From contig NZ_FNAN01000025.1 of assembly GCF_900101885.1 (NCBI RefSeq), positions 52,616-116,615 of the forward strand: a DNA stretch of 64,000 bases, in the 5' to 3' direction. Below the pieces are notes generated by a model, which ran no database searches, was not told the origin of the DNA, and was given only the letters and a program-made list of their open reading frames with translations. Shown in pieces: positions 51,519 through 59,696 of the stretch. The stretch is from Dyadobacter soli (GTDB taxonomy: Bacteria > Bacteroidota > Bacteroidia > Cytophagales > Spirosomataceae). The position numbers and the translations under genes were made by a program. Within the stretch, counting starts at the first letter, position 1. Each line of letters starts with the position of its first letter.

Positions 51519-51544
51519 AAAGTAACCCAAGATCGAAAAAAATG

Positions 51545-52108
51545 TCAAACTTTTCCTGCCCTGATCCGGCTCAGCGTTTCTTGCGTAATGCCCAGGTAGG
51601 AAGCAATGTGCCCGAGCGGTGCGCGCAGCATAATGTCCGGAAATTTTTCGAGCATGGAATTGTACCGTTCCTGCGCCGACTGGAACTGGATCGAATACAG
51701 TTTATCCGAGAATGTCTTCACCGCATTGATCATCACCAGCCGGCTCAGTTTCTGCAACGGCTGAAAATCGTCGATGAACTTTTCGAGGTCCTGGTAGGGG
51801 ATGGTGCGGATAATGCTTTGTTCCAAAACCTCTGCGCCGTAGGGCGACGGGCTGTTGAAAAAAGCACTTTCAATGGAAATAAAAAAGGAGCCTTCCAGGA
51901 TAAAAGAATGCGTAATGTCCTTGCCATCCTTAACATAATAGGTACGCGTCGCCCCTTTTTCGACATAAAATACTTTCTGCGAAAAGTTATCGGGCGATAA
52001 CAGCCGGCTGCCTTTCGGTAATTCCTCCGTTTTGAAAGCGGCTTGCACCTGCGCTTCCATTTCGGGGGATAATATCATGTGTTGTTTCAGGTAGAGAATC
52101 AGGTCCAT
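51545..52108 (-). CDS. Crp/Fnr family transcriptional regulator
   Basis: A 187-residue regulator: cyclic-nucleotide-binding-like beta-roll (about 25-115), dimer helix (about 118-150) and a C-terminal HTH, IASYLGITQETLSRIRAG (168-185). Recognition residues Glu177, Ser180 and Arg181 match E. coli Fnr Glu209, Ser212 and Arg213. There is no Cys at all, so it cannot bind an Fnr-type iron-sulfur cluster. The ligand is unknown. The start at 52108 (Met-Asp-Leu-Ile-Leu) is typical of this Bacteroidota group; an open frame 72 bases longer lacks family similarity. It lies 104 bases upstream of the efflux operon on the same strand. Confidence 0.88.
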   Translation of the reverse strand: MDLILYLKQHMILSPEMEAQVQAAFKTEELPKGSRLLSPDNFSQKVFYVEKGATRTYYVKDGKDITHSFILEGSFFISIESAFFNSPSPYGAEVLEQSIIRTIPYQDLEKFIDDFQPLQKLSRLVMINAVKTFSDKLYSIQFQSAQERYNSMLEKFPDIMLRAPLGHIASYLGITQETLSRIRAGKV

Positions 52109-52272
52109 AAAGGTAATGCAATGGGCGGAGGCTGTTTTTTGCGAATGCCCTAACATAGCTATTTCCTGCCGGATACCCACAGCTTGTAACCGGATTTAGG
52201 TCATCCATCGCCGGGTTTAAACCCAAACCCGCCTCATGTGTAGTCGGTTACATGGGCGCATTCTACATGTAT

Positions 52273-52280
52273 TAGTTTTG
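52273..52280 (+). promoter_or_regulatory. -7 element TAGTTTTG for the small lipoprotein gene
   Basis: TAGTTTTG fits TAnnTTTG and lies 45 bases before the start at 52326. No good TTTG is found at the expected -33 distance, so only the -7 element is supported. The gap also contains the 12-base palindrome GGGTTTAAACCC at 52214-52225. Confidence 0.35.
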
Positions 52281-52325
52281 AGTTGTCAAACGACTACTAC
52301 ACATTTTTTAAACTAAATCATTTCC

Positions 52326-52802
52326 ATGAAAGCTTTTAAGTTACTGACCATCCTATCTGTTTTAAGTATCACTATTCTTACAGGTTGCAGCAAGAAGAAC
52401 GACGATGTAAATCCTGATCCCGCAGCCGGTGCGGCCGGTTTCAAAGTGAAGGTAGATGGCAAGGAATATGCCCCGGACTTCTCCTATGCATTGGCCAGTT
52501 TCCCCGCCAACGACCTCTATTATGCCATTTACGGCCTCGACAGCAAGACGAACGATATCGTGGCGATTGCTTTACCCAAAACAGCGAAAGAGGGGACGTT
52601 CGCGATCAATGCCGAGAATTTCGCCGTGATGACTTTTAACAAACAGGATTTCTCGACGATCAACGGCGGCAGCGGCTCGGTCACGATCACCAAAAGAACC
52701 GACAGCAATATCCAGGGTACTTTCAGCCTGACCGCCGTGGACGCGACAGGCACACTCAAACGCACACTAACAGACGGCAGCTTTAACGTGAACGTGCGCT
52801 AG
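52326..52802 (+). CDS. Small lipoprotein, DUF6252-like
   Basis: A 158-residue lipoprotein (lipobox TILTGC, Cys21). The mature domain starts with FKVKVDGKEYAPDF near residue 39 and is a beta-rich module with Gly/Ser turn (INGGSGSVTITKRTD) and the ending TLTDGSFNVNVR, the pattern of small Bacteroidota lipoproteins assigned to DUF6252. Function unknown. Same strand as the LytTR gene 68 bases downstream. Confidence 0.72.
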   Translation: MKAFKLLTILSVLSITILTGCSKKNDDVNPDPAAGAAGFKVKVDGKEYAPDFSYALASFPANDLYYAIYGLDSKTNDIVAIALPKTAKEGTFAINAENFAVMTFNKQDFSTINGGSGSVTITKRTDSNIQGTFSLTAVDATGTLKRTLTDGSFNVNVR

Positions 52803-52870
52803 GCCGCCGTCATTCGTCACCTCTTCCGGCCCGGGCCATCCATCCAACGATTTGCGCTATCCCCTTGTCT

Positions 52871-53260
52871 ATGAATACTTTTACTCCTTTCAATCCGCTT
52901 TCCGGCCAGCTCAGCCCCAAGCCTGTACACATTTCCGTGCATTTCATGGGCCGGACCATTACAATCGCCGCCGAGCACATCACTTTCCTTGAAGGTGATG
53001 GAAACTACACCTACGTATACACGTGTGCGGGCAGGAAATACCTGATCTGCAAAACGCTGAAATGGCTGGCGTGCAAGCTCGATACCAACTTCGTCCGCGT
53101 ACACAAATCGTTTCTCGTGAATGCCCATTATGTGATCGGTTGCGCGGAAGACGGCCGGGCGCTTAAAATGCGATGCGGTAACGAAGCGGCGGTAAGCCGT
53201 CGCAAAACGAAGGAAATCATCAGCATTTTTGGCGAGCGCGTGGAGCGTATCAGCGCGTGA
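52871..53260 (+). CDS. LytTR DNA-binding domain protein
   Basis: A 129-residue protein that is essentially a single LytTR DNA-binding domain (about 25-125): ITFLEGDGNYTYVYT near 36-50, FVRVHKSFLVNAHYV near 73-87 and VSRRKTKEI near 108. There is no receiver domain, so it is not a classical LytR/AlgR response regulator. The ATG at 52871 is used in preference to a TTG two codons earlier. The last 11 bases overlap, tail to tail, the SGNH hydrolase gene on the other strand. Confidence 0.88.
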   Translation: MNTFTPFNPLSGQLSPKPVHISVHFMGRTITIAAEHITFLEGDGNYTYVYTCAGRKYLICKTLKWLACKLDTNFVRVHKSFLVNAHYVIGCAEDGRALKMRCGNEAAVSRRKTKEIISIFGERVERISA

Positions 53261-54500
53261 GCAACTGCTGCTCCGAGATGACCTTGGTTAATGCATCCGA
53301 AACCTTCGCATGACCCGACGCATTGATATGCCCGTCAACCGGAAAATAGTCCTTAGCCTGGAATAGCTGTTCAGTGTCGAGGAAATACAAGCGCGTGTCG
53401 CCGATCCTCTGCGCTTCGGCTTTGAATGCGGGGATCATGCTGGGGCGGATGTAAAGGCCGTCTAGGTGGATGACCATGATATTGCCCTTGTAAAACTTCC
53501 GGATTTTGGCCAGTGATTTGAAGAAATACTCGGTGTGGACCTTCATTTCGGCAGCTGTCTTGATGCGCTGCGGCGTTACGGTATCCAGCTGCCGACCATT
53601 GATCCACGCACTCAATGCACCGCCTACCTCGCCGAAAACCTGTATCGGGCTCGTCCAGATGCGTTTGAGCAGGTCTTTTTCCCGTACGAAGAAGTAGGTG
53701 TAGCGCATCGGGAAATAGGTTTCGTTGATGCGGTTGAAAGTCGTGGTGTTTTCGAATGTCCGGGCCGTCAGGTGCTGGGGCTGGTTCTGCGGTTCGTTGC
53801 GGGCTTCGTTTTCCTCGTGGTCGTTGTCGCAGTATTGCAGTACCACAAGTTTCACGGAATCTTTTTTGATTTTGGAAAAAAGCAGCATTTCGCGATAGGT
53901 ACCGTAAGATGAAATACCCGCATTGAGCGTTTTGATGCCCAGTTTCCGGCCGGTAAGGTCGGCGTAGGCCTGGTTTTCGTCTACGCCCCATCCCATGGTA
54001 AACGAGTCGCCCAGGAAAACCAGTTTCGGGTTATCGAGCGAACTTTCATCGTCGCGAACACCGAAGCTGTTGATTTTAAACACATTACTATATTCCAGGC
54101 TCGAAAATACGCCTTCGCTTTTTGGGCGTAGGATATAGCCCAGGTCGGATGAGTAGCTGGCGAAATTCCCGTTGAACTGAATTACGTCCCGGTAATTGAC
54201 CCATTGGTCGAGCACACCCACTTCGTGCCGGTCGGCATTCCGGTTCACGTCGATGGTGTGCCGGATGTAAAAATAGGAAGCCGTTTCGAGCATCGTAGGA
54301 AGGAGTAGCGCTGTCCAGAACGGCCATTTCAGCAAGCGGGTAACGGACCAGCAGAACAGGACGAATGCAATGGGAACCAGTGCTTTGAAGAGCAAAATGG
54401 TCCAGGTGAAGTGTGTGAAAAGCTGCCACCGGTACACTGTGATGGCGAGGAGCAGATAGCTGGAAAAGACGGCTATCAGCCCGATTTGTTTTTGCGTCAT
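53250..54500 (-). CDS. Membrane-anchored SGNH/GDSL hydrolase
   Basis: A 416-residue protein with two or three N-terminal membrane helices (about 5-23, 33-54, 60-78) and a periplasmic SGNH domain from about 155. Block I is FLGDSFTMGWG with nucleophile Ser166; block V is DGHINASGHAKVSDAL near 393-408, giving the Asp/His pair. Membrane-linked SGNH domains often remove or transfer acyl groups on envelope polysaccharides; substrate here unknown. Convergent overlap with the LytTR gene. Confidence 0.82.
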   Translation of the reverse strand: MTQKQIGLIAVFSSYLLLAITVYRWQLFTHFTWTILLFKALVPIAFVLFCWSVTRLLKWPFWTALLLPTMLETASYFYIRHTIDVNRNADRHEVGVLDQWVNYRDVIQFNGNFASYSSDLGYILRPKSEGVFSSLEYSNVFKINSFGVRDDESSLDNPKLVFLGDSFTMGWGVDENQAYADLTGRKLGIKTLNAGISSYGTYREMLLFSKIKKDSVKLVVLQYCDNDHEENEARNEPQNQPQHLTARTFENTTTFNRINETYFPMRYTYFFVREKDLLKRIWTSPIQVFGEVGGALSAWINGRQLDTVTPQRIKTAAEMKVHTEYFFKSLAKIRKFYKGNIMVIHLDGLYIRPSMIPAFKAEAQRIGDTRLYFLDTEQLFQAKDYFPVDGHINASGHAKVSDALTKVISEQQLLTR

Positions 54501-54653
54501 AGAATCACTGTAAGGATTTAGGTGCGGTAATTTAACCGCTTACTCAAAATCTAGACACACAAAACGGTGGAAATAGTTATGTTATTTTCCTGTTTTTTTA
54601 TAAAATATTTATAATTAATTGATACTCTGCTGACTAAAAATGCGAAATGCAAA

Positions 54654-54683
54654 AAACGGGTTACACCTTCGCGTAACCCGTTT
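54654..54683 (-). terminator. Intrinsic terminator after the esterase gene
   Basis: Perfect 11-base stem AAACGGGTTAC/GTAACCCGTTT with an 8-base loop, followed on the minus strand by a further run of T. It begins 24 bases past the esterase stop (54707). The remaining bases up to 54501 are AT-rich and hold no gene. Confidence 0.85.
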
Positions 54684-54706
54684 CCGTGTATTAGTAGGTA
54701 CTTAAA

Positions 54707-55687
54707 TTATTTCAATGCCTCGCGGATCGTAGCGCCTGCTTGAAGGAGCGCGCCCTGCACGGCAGGAACATGCGCGATGGGGTTCAGCAGGCCGTAATCG
54801 TGGATCAGACCCTGGTGTCTGGTCAATGTGGTTTTCACACCGGCAGCTTCCAGTTTGCGTGCGTAAGCTTCACCTTCGTCGCGGAGGACATCATTTTCAG
54901 CGGTTTGTACCAATGCGGGAGGCAGTCCCTGCAACTGCTCGGTAGTAGCCTGCAATGGCGAGGCGTAGCGGTGTTTTCTGTCTTCGGGGTTGGTAGTGTA
55001 GTTATCCCAGAACCATTTCATCATGTTTTTGGTCAGGAAGCGGCCTTCGGCGAACTGGTTGTACGAGCCTGTTTCGAATGAGGCGTCGGCTACCGGCCAG
55101 AGCATTACCTGCAATTTGATTTCCGGGCCATTGTTGTCTTTCGCTTTCAGCGCTGTTGCGGCGGTCATATTACCGCCCACGCTGTTACCTACCACGGCCA
55201 GTCTTTTACCGTCGACATTGATCTCGTCGCCGTGGTCGGCCACCCATTTCGTAGCCGCATATATTTCATTGATCGCCACCGGAAATTGCGCTTCGGGCGA
55301 CGGTGTATAATTCACGAATACCGCTGCCGCACCGGAATAAACCACCAGGTCACGCACAAGACGTTTGTGGGTAGGGAAATCGCCCAGTACCCAGCCGCCA
55401 CCGTGGATGAAGATGAATACCGGCAATTTTTCGGTAGTACCGGCTGGTTTTACAATATCGAGTTTAACAGTCAGGCCGTCCTGGGTAATCGTTTTTTCAC
55501 TCGTTTCGATGCCCGACAAATCCACTTCCACTGATTTTTGCGCACCTACGAGCACATTACGCGCATCTGCAGGTGAGAGTTGTTCCAATGGCGTGCCGCC
55601 TCCGGAGTTGAGGGCGTTGAGGAAAGTTTTTACATCTTCAAAAATCGCAGGGTCGTTGGCGGGGTCTATAATATTCAGCGTTTCCAT
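54707..55687 (-). CDS. Alpha/beta hydrolase, hormone-sensitive lipase family esterase
   Basis: Cytoplasmic serine esterase of 326 residues. Oxyanion motif HGGG at 95-98, nucleophile Ser169 in VGNSVGG, Asp in ENDVLRDEG near 265 and His in GLIHDYGLL near 302. No signal peptide. Expected to hydrolyse short-chain acyl esters. A TAGTTTTG -7 element on the minus strand (55747-55754) and the palindrome TTAACCTAGGTTAA (55777-55790) lie upstream. Confidence 0.9.
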   Translation of the reverse strand: METLNIIDPANDPAIFEDVKTFLNALNSGGGTPLEQLSPADARNVLVGAQKSVEVDLSGIETSEKTITQDGLTVKLDIVKPAGTTEKLPVFIFIHGGGWVLGDFPTHKRLVRDLVVYSGAAAVFVNYTPSPEAQFPVAINEIYAATKWVADHGDEINVDGKRLAVVGNSVGGNMTAATALKAKDNNGPEIKLQVMLWPVADASFETGSYNQFAEGRFLTKNMMKWFWDNYTTNPEDRKHRYASPLQATTEQLQGLPPALVQTAENDVLRDEGEAYARKLEAAGVKTTLTRHQGLIHDYGLLNPIAHVPAVQGALLQAGATIREALK

Positions 55688-55746
55688 GATTAAAAGGTTT
55701 TGAGATTTGATATTCGTTTTTTCTTGTTGTGCTTGATTTGATAGGA

Positions 55747-55754
55747 CAAAACTA
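55747..55754 (-). promoter_or_regulatory. -7 element TAGTTTTG for the esterase gene
   Basis: Minus-strand TAGTTTTG, 60 bases before the esterase start. A TTTC rather than TTTG lies 16 bases further upstream at the -33 position, so the promoter is plausible but imperfect. Confidence 0.4.
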
Positions 55755-55776
55755 GGGCAGGGAAACGGTTGAAAAA

Positions 55777-55790
55777 TTAACCTAGGTTAA
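55777..55790. promoter_or_regulatory. 14-base palindrome TTAACCTAGGTTAA
   Basis: Perfect dyad just upstream of the -33 region of the esterase promoter and 67 bases before the divergent TonB-like gene (55857). Candidate operator shared by the two divergent genes. Confidence 0.45.
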
Positions 55791-55856
55791 GAAAAGTTTG
55801 GAAGGTGTGAAAAAAGCATTTTGTCTATCTTGGTGACTTAAATCTCCTTTTTTAGC

Positions 55857-56588
55857 ATGAAATTATATTACAGCTTCGTTTTTTTGCTCTTATTTTCTTG
55901 TAAATCAGTATGTTTTGCGCAAGAAGACACCATCCGGATTTTTTATGATAAAGACTGGAACGAAATCCCGAAGTCCCCGACAGCCGCATTTTACAGAATT
56001 GCCTACAACAACGATAATGGATTCTGGCAGGTGAACGATTATTACAGTGACGGGAAATTGCAGATGACCGGCGTTTTTCTTGATCGGGCCATGATCAAAA
56101 AACAGGGTTCTTTCGAATGGTACCATCCGAGCGGCAAGCTTAAAACCAAAGCGACGTACATGAATGGAAGGCTGATCGACGAAGAAATTACCTATTATGA
56201 GAATGGGCAGATCGATACGTACAGGCATTTCGACAATTCAGGGAAGCAGACAGATGAAAAAATGTACAAGCCCGACGGCTCGGAAAGTGTTTGTTCTCAG
56301 GCCGAGTACCCGGGCGGTTTGCCGGAGATGTACCGCTTTTTAACAGAAAATGTAAAATACCCGCGTTCACTGAGGCGGCGCAATATCGAGGGCAAAGTGT
56401 TCGTCAGCTTCATAGTGGACGCCACGGGTAAGCTTTCTCAACTGTTCGTTCTGGCATCTCCACATAACCTGATGGCCGAAGAAGCAATCCGCGTCGTCAG
56501 GGCGATGCCCAACTGGAAACCCGCTGAGCGCGATGGCGTGAAAGTGGCAATCAAGTACAACCTGCCTATTAACTTTCAACTGGACTAA
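55857..56588 (+). CDS. TonB C-terminal domain protein with MORN-like repeats
   Basis: A 243-residue exported protein (signal peptide 1-21). Residues about 50-145 contain YYSDGKLQMTG, YHPSGKLKTKATY and YYENGQIDTYRHF, repeats of the toxin_MORN-2 type. Residues about 155-243 are a TonB C-terminal domain (YPRSLRRRNIEGKVFVSFIVD, then MPNWKPAERDGVKVAIKYN; each quoted as a motif). It lacks the N-terminal membrane anchor and Pro-rich linker of a working TonB, so it is probably an envelope protein that uses the fold for binding rather than energy transduction. The antiporter gene is convergent, two bases away. Confidence 0.82.
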   Translation: MKLYYSFVFLLLFSCKSVCFAQEDTIRIFYDKDWNEIPKSPTAAFYRIAYNNDNGFWQVNDYYSDGKLQMTGVFLDRAMIKKQGSFEWYHPSGKLKTKATYMNGRLIDEEITYYENGQIDTYRHFDNSGKQTDEKMYKPDGSESVCSQAEYPGGLPEMYRFLTENVKYPRSLRRRNIEGKVFVSFIVDATGKLSQLFVLASPHNLMAEEAIRVVRAMPNWKPAERDGVKVAIKYNLPINFQLD

Positions 56589-56590
56589 CT

Positions 56591-57829
56591 TTACTGCAAC
56601 CTCTTCACAATCCAGGACAGCGTCAACCCCTGTCCGATCAGCGTGAACAGTACCACGGCTACGGAAATGAAGATGATCGCGTCGCGGAGGGGGAACGGCG
56701 TGCCGTCGTGGAGGTGCGTGGGTAACCCGATGGCGATAGCGAGGGAGACGATGCCGCGCATGCCCGACCAGCTGATAATGAGGCTGTTTTTGAAATCGAG
56801 CAGGGCGTTTTCGCTAATCCTTTTGTGTCCGCGTTCGAATCCTTTTTGGAGGTTTGCCCTTTGCCAGAAGACGCGGATCATGCGTAGCAGGAGGGCTATA
56901 ACGGTGATAATGAATGCGTAACCGATGTAAGGAAGGAGCTGATTGCTGCTGATGTTTTTGACCACATAAGGAAATTGCAGGCCTATTAATATGAATATAA
57001 GGCCGTTGAGCAGGAAAATGATGGTTTCCCAGATCGTTTTGGATTGCTGTTTGAGCCGGTCGGGGAATATCTTCTTGCTGAAATCGGCAATGCCCAGGCC
57101 GAGGATCACGACGGCGATCACGCCCGACACTTCGAGCTCTTCCGCCACCCGGTAGGCGACGAAGGGCATCAGGAGCATCATCCCGATGGTCGCCTGCGCA
57201 TTGTTGTGAATGCGCATGATAATCGCCCCCAGAATGCGCCCGATCACCAGCCCGACGATCGCGCCGCCGAGCAGCAGCACTGCAAATTCGGCCGATGCCT
57301 GCCAGAAAATGAATGCGGAACCGGTGACGGCTGCTACCGAAAACCGGTAGGCTACCAGCGCGGACGCGTCGTTTACCAGGCTTTCGCCTTCGAGAATGGT
57401 ATTAGTTTTGGAGGAAAGCCCGAGGCCTTTGGTGATGCTCATGGCCGCGACGGCGTCGGTAGCAGAAAGTATGGAGCCGAGCACGAATGCGAGCGGCCAC
57501 GTCATGCCTGGAATGAGATAGTAGGCCACAGCCGCAATGCCCGATGCGGTGATAAACACGAGCGAAATGGCCAGTGTGCCGATGGTGTTGATATTGATCC
57601 TGAAATCCTGAAAATTGATATTGAAAGCAGCATCGTACAGCAGCGGAGGCAGAAATATTAGGAACACGACTTCCGGATTGAGCTCGATCACGGGCAATGC
57701 GGGAATGAAGCCAATAGCGATCCCGGCGGTGATGAGTAAAACAGGGTAGGGTATCCTGACGCTGTCGGCCATGGCGGAGAGGCCGATCATGATAGCCATA
57801 ATAAAGATGACGATACTGTAATTCTCCAT
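56591..57829 (-). CDS. Na+/H+ antiporter, CPA1 family
   Basis: Inner-membrane cation/proton exchanger, 412 residues, about 12 membrane helices. The ion-binding region reads GSILSATDAVAAMSI near 120-134, with the Asp of the ATDAV motif, followed by EGESLVNDASALV near 148-160, both hallmarks of NhaP/NHE-type CPA1 exchangers. The carboxyl tail is short. The ATG at 57829 starts a normal first membrane helix; an upstream in-frame ATG would add 15 residues of unlikely sequence. Confidence 0.9.
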   Translation of the reverse strand: MENYSIVIFIMAIMIGLSAMADSVRIPYPVLLITAGIAIGFIPALPVIELNPEVVFLIFLPPLLYDAAFNINFQDFRININTIGTLAISLVFITASGIAAVAYYLIPGMTWPLAFVLGSILSATDAVAAMSITKGLGLSSKTNTILEGESLVNDASALVAYRFSVAAVTGSAFIFWQASAEFAVLLLGGAIVGLVIGRILGAIIMRIHNNAQATIGMMLLMPFVAYRVAEELEVSGVIAVVILGLGIADFSKKIFPDRLKQQSKTIWETIIFLLNGLIFILIGLQFPYVVKNISSNQLLPYIGYAFIITVIALLLRMIRVFWQRANLQKGFERGHKRISENALLDFKNSLIISWSGMRGIVSLAIAIGLPTHLHDGTPFPLRDAIIFISVAVVLFTLIGQGLTLSWIVKRLQ

Positions 57830-57942
57830 AATGCTGATTGAATGTGCGGGGCCGGGGCCGGCGTGTATTTTCAAATCTAAGGATGATTGCGAAAAATCAG
57901 GGCTTCCGGGCAGAAAAATCGGGTGTGTCGGTTTTGTTCTAT

Positions 57943-57970
57943 TTTGAGGGACGGGCGGCGGCTAGTTTTG
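57943..57970 (+). promoter_or_regulatory. Bacteroidota-type promoter for the NmrA-like gene
   Basis: -33 TTTG at 57943-57946, a 16-base spacer, and -7 TAGTTTTG at 57963-57970. Same spacing as the AraC promoter at 25181. The start codon (57995) follows 24 bases later. Confidence 0.55.
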
Positions 57971-57994
57971 CTTTACATTAAAACAAACAAAACA

Positions 57995-58852
57995 ATGATA
58001 GCCATTACAGGAGCAAACGGAAACCTTGGGAAAGCCACCCTTGCATTTTTAATCAAAAGAACATTGCCGAAAAACATCGTCGCCATCGTGCGTGATGTGG
58101 ACAAGCTTAGCGAGTACGCGGGTTCGGGGATACACATCCGCACGGCGGACTATGAAGATCAGGAGTCGCTGGAAAAGGCGCTGACCGGCGTGGACCGGCT
58201 GTTGCAGATTTCCGCCTCGGCCACGGGGGTGCGTGCGATGGCGCAGGAGACGCGCGTCGTGCATGCAGCCGTGAAATGCGGCGTGAAAGAGATCGCCTAC
58301 ACCAGCACATTGTTTCCGCACGAATCGGCGCATTTCCAGGCAGCGCACATTTGCCGGAATACCGAGGAGCTGATCCGCCAGAGCGGCATGCGCTACGTCT
58401 TTTTCCGCAACAGTATGTACCACGAAACCATCCCGCTCTTTATCGGCGAGGCGATGGGCGACGGCCGGATCTTTTACCCGTCGGGCATCGGGCGCGTGAG
58501 TTTTGCTTCGAGAAAAGACATTGCCGAGGCATTATGCAATGTGCTTACCGGCCCTGCATTCAGCAATGCTACCTATGACATTACTGGCTCCGAAACATTC
58601 AGTTTTGCGGATATTGCATTGACATTGAAGGACATAGCAGGCTTCAAAGAGGCGGCGCATACCGATATTTCACCGGAAGATTACCGGAAAGGGTTGCTCG
58701 GTTTCGGATTAGGTGATGAGGAAGCCGGTTTTTACGCGAGCATGGCCGATAGCATCCGCGCAGGCGAGTTTGAGAAAACGCATCATTCGCTGGAAGGTTT
58801 CCTGGGACGCAAACCGCTTGGTGTTCAGGAATATCTGAAAGCATTGTTTTGA
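57995..58852 (+). CDS. NmrA-like NAD(P)-binding protein (atypical short-chain dehydrogenase)
   Basis: A 285-residue Rossmann protein of the NmrA/quinone oxidoreductase-2 group. Nucleotide motif ITGANGNLGK at 4-13; the catalytic Tyr of classical SDRs is replaced by the atypical pattern AYTSTLFPH near 101. C-terminal substrate region YDITGSETFSF near 193. Relatives reduce quinones or sense NADP(H). The next gene is an AraC-type regulator 34 bases downstream in the same direction. The ATG at 57995 is chosen: it begins the first Rossmann strand and follows a good promoter. Confidence 0.88.
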   Translation: MIAITGANGNLGKATLAFLIKRTLPKNIVAIVRDVDKLSEYAGSGIHIRTADYEDQESLEKALTGVDRLLQISASATGVRAMAQETRVVHAAVKCGVKEIAYTSTLFPHESAHFQAAHICRNTEELIRQSGMRYVFFRNSMYHETIPLFIGEAMGDGRIFYPSGIGRVSFASRKDIAEALCNVLTGPAFSNATYDITGSETFSFADIALTLKDIAGFKEAAHTDISPEDYRKGLLGFGLGDEEAGFYASMADSIRAGEFEKTHHSLEGFLGRKPLGVQEYLKALF

Positions 58853-58886
58853 AAAAATCGGTAACTTGCCTTACGACTCAATAGCC

Positions 58887-59696
58887 ATGAAATACCATCA
58901 GATCCAGCCGCCGCCGCATTTGCAGGAATACGTCAAGTATTACTGGGCGCTCGAAAGTTCGGGCCGTCCCGACGAGCAGGTGCATTTCGTAACCATCGCC
59001 GACGGTTCCCCCGGCATTATTTTCCAGCAATCGGCAGGGGCGTCTTTTCAGGAGGGCAAACAACTGGCGTCTATATTCCTCTACGGGCAATCGACCGTGC
59101 ATACCCGCATCGTCTCGCCGGCCACATTCAGCACCATCGGGGTATATTTTTATCCCCATGCATTGAAATCCATCTTTGGTATGGATTCCAACGAGCTGAC
59201 GAACGATTGCCTGGACCTAGACCTGTTTTTCAATGGCAAGGGGCTGATGGAGCGGCTGGAAAGCACCTCAGACGTGGAAACGAAGGCCAATATCCTTTCC
59301 GAATGCCTCTGGGAGCAGGTATGCCGCAACGATCACTCGCTCCAAGCCGCGACGCGTTACGCAATGCAGCGGATCATCCAGTCGCAGGGCAACATTTCGA
59401 TGAAAGACCTCAGGCAGGAGTTGCAGGTATCGGAGCGCACGCTGGAAAGGCGTTTTCAGGAAGGGATAGGGCTCTCACCCATGCTTTTCGGGCGCATTTG
59501 CCGCTTCCAGGCCTCGCTCAACCAGCTACGCGCGCAGAGTTACGACAAGCTTTCCGACATCGCCTTCGAGCAGGAGTACGCGGACCAATCGCATTTCATC
59601 CGCAATTTCAAGGAATTTACAGGCCTCACGCCCTTCCAGTTCCGGAAGAGCATTCATGAAACCGTGGAGAACTTCCCGGTGCTGGTTCAATCGTAG
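58887..59696 (+). CDS. AraC family transcriptional regulator (DUF6597 sensor)
   Basis: A 269-residue regulator. The N-terminal domain (1-150) starts QIQPPPHLQEYVKYYW, the DUF6597-type cupin-like sensor; the C-terminal AraC HTH pair covers about 165-262 (SMKDLRQELQVSERTLERRF and LSDIAFEQEYADQSHFIRNF). The ATG at 58887 is preferred to an in-frame TTG. Lying just after the NmrA-like gene, it probably controls that gene. Its last ten bases overlap the convergent endonuclease-family gene. Confidence 0.9.
   Translation: MKYHQIQPPPHLQEYVKYYWALESSGRPDEQVHFVTIADGSPGIIFQQSAGASFQEGKQLASIFLYGQSTVHTRIVSPATFSTIGVYFYPHALKSIFGMDSNELTNDCLDLDLFFNGKGLMERLESTSDVETKANILSECLWEQVCRNDHSLQAATRYAMQRIIQSQGNISMKDLRQELQVSERTLERRFQEGIGLSPMLFGRICRFQASLNQLRAQSYDKLSDIAFEQEYADQSHFIRNFKEFTGLTPFQFRKSIHETVENFPVLVQS

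Noticed and set aside
52214..52225. GGGTTTAAACCC as an operator for the Crp/Fnr gene
   Set aside because: A 12-base palindrome with no family match, far from any identified promoter element; too weak to call.
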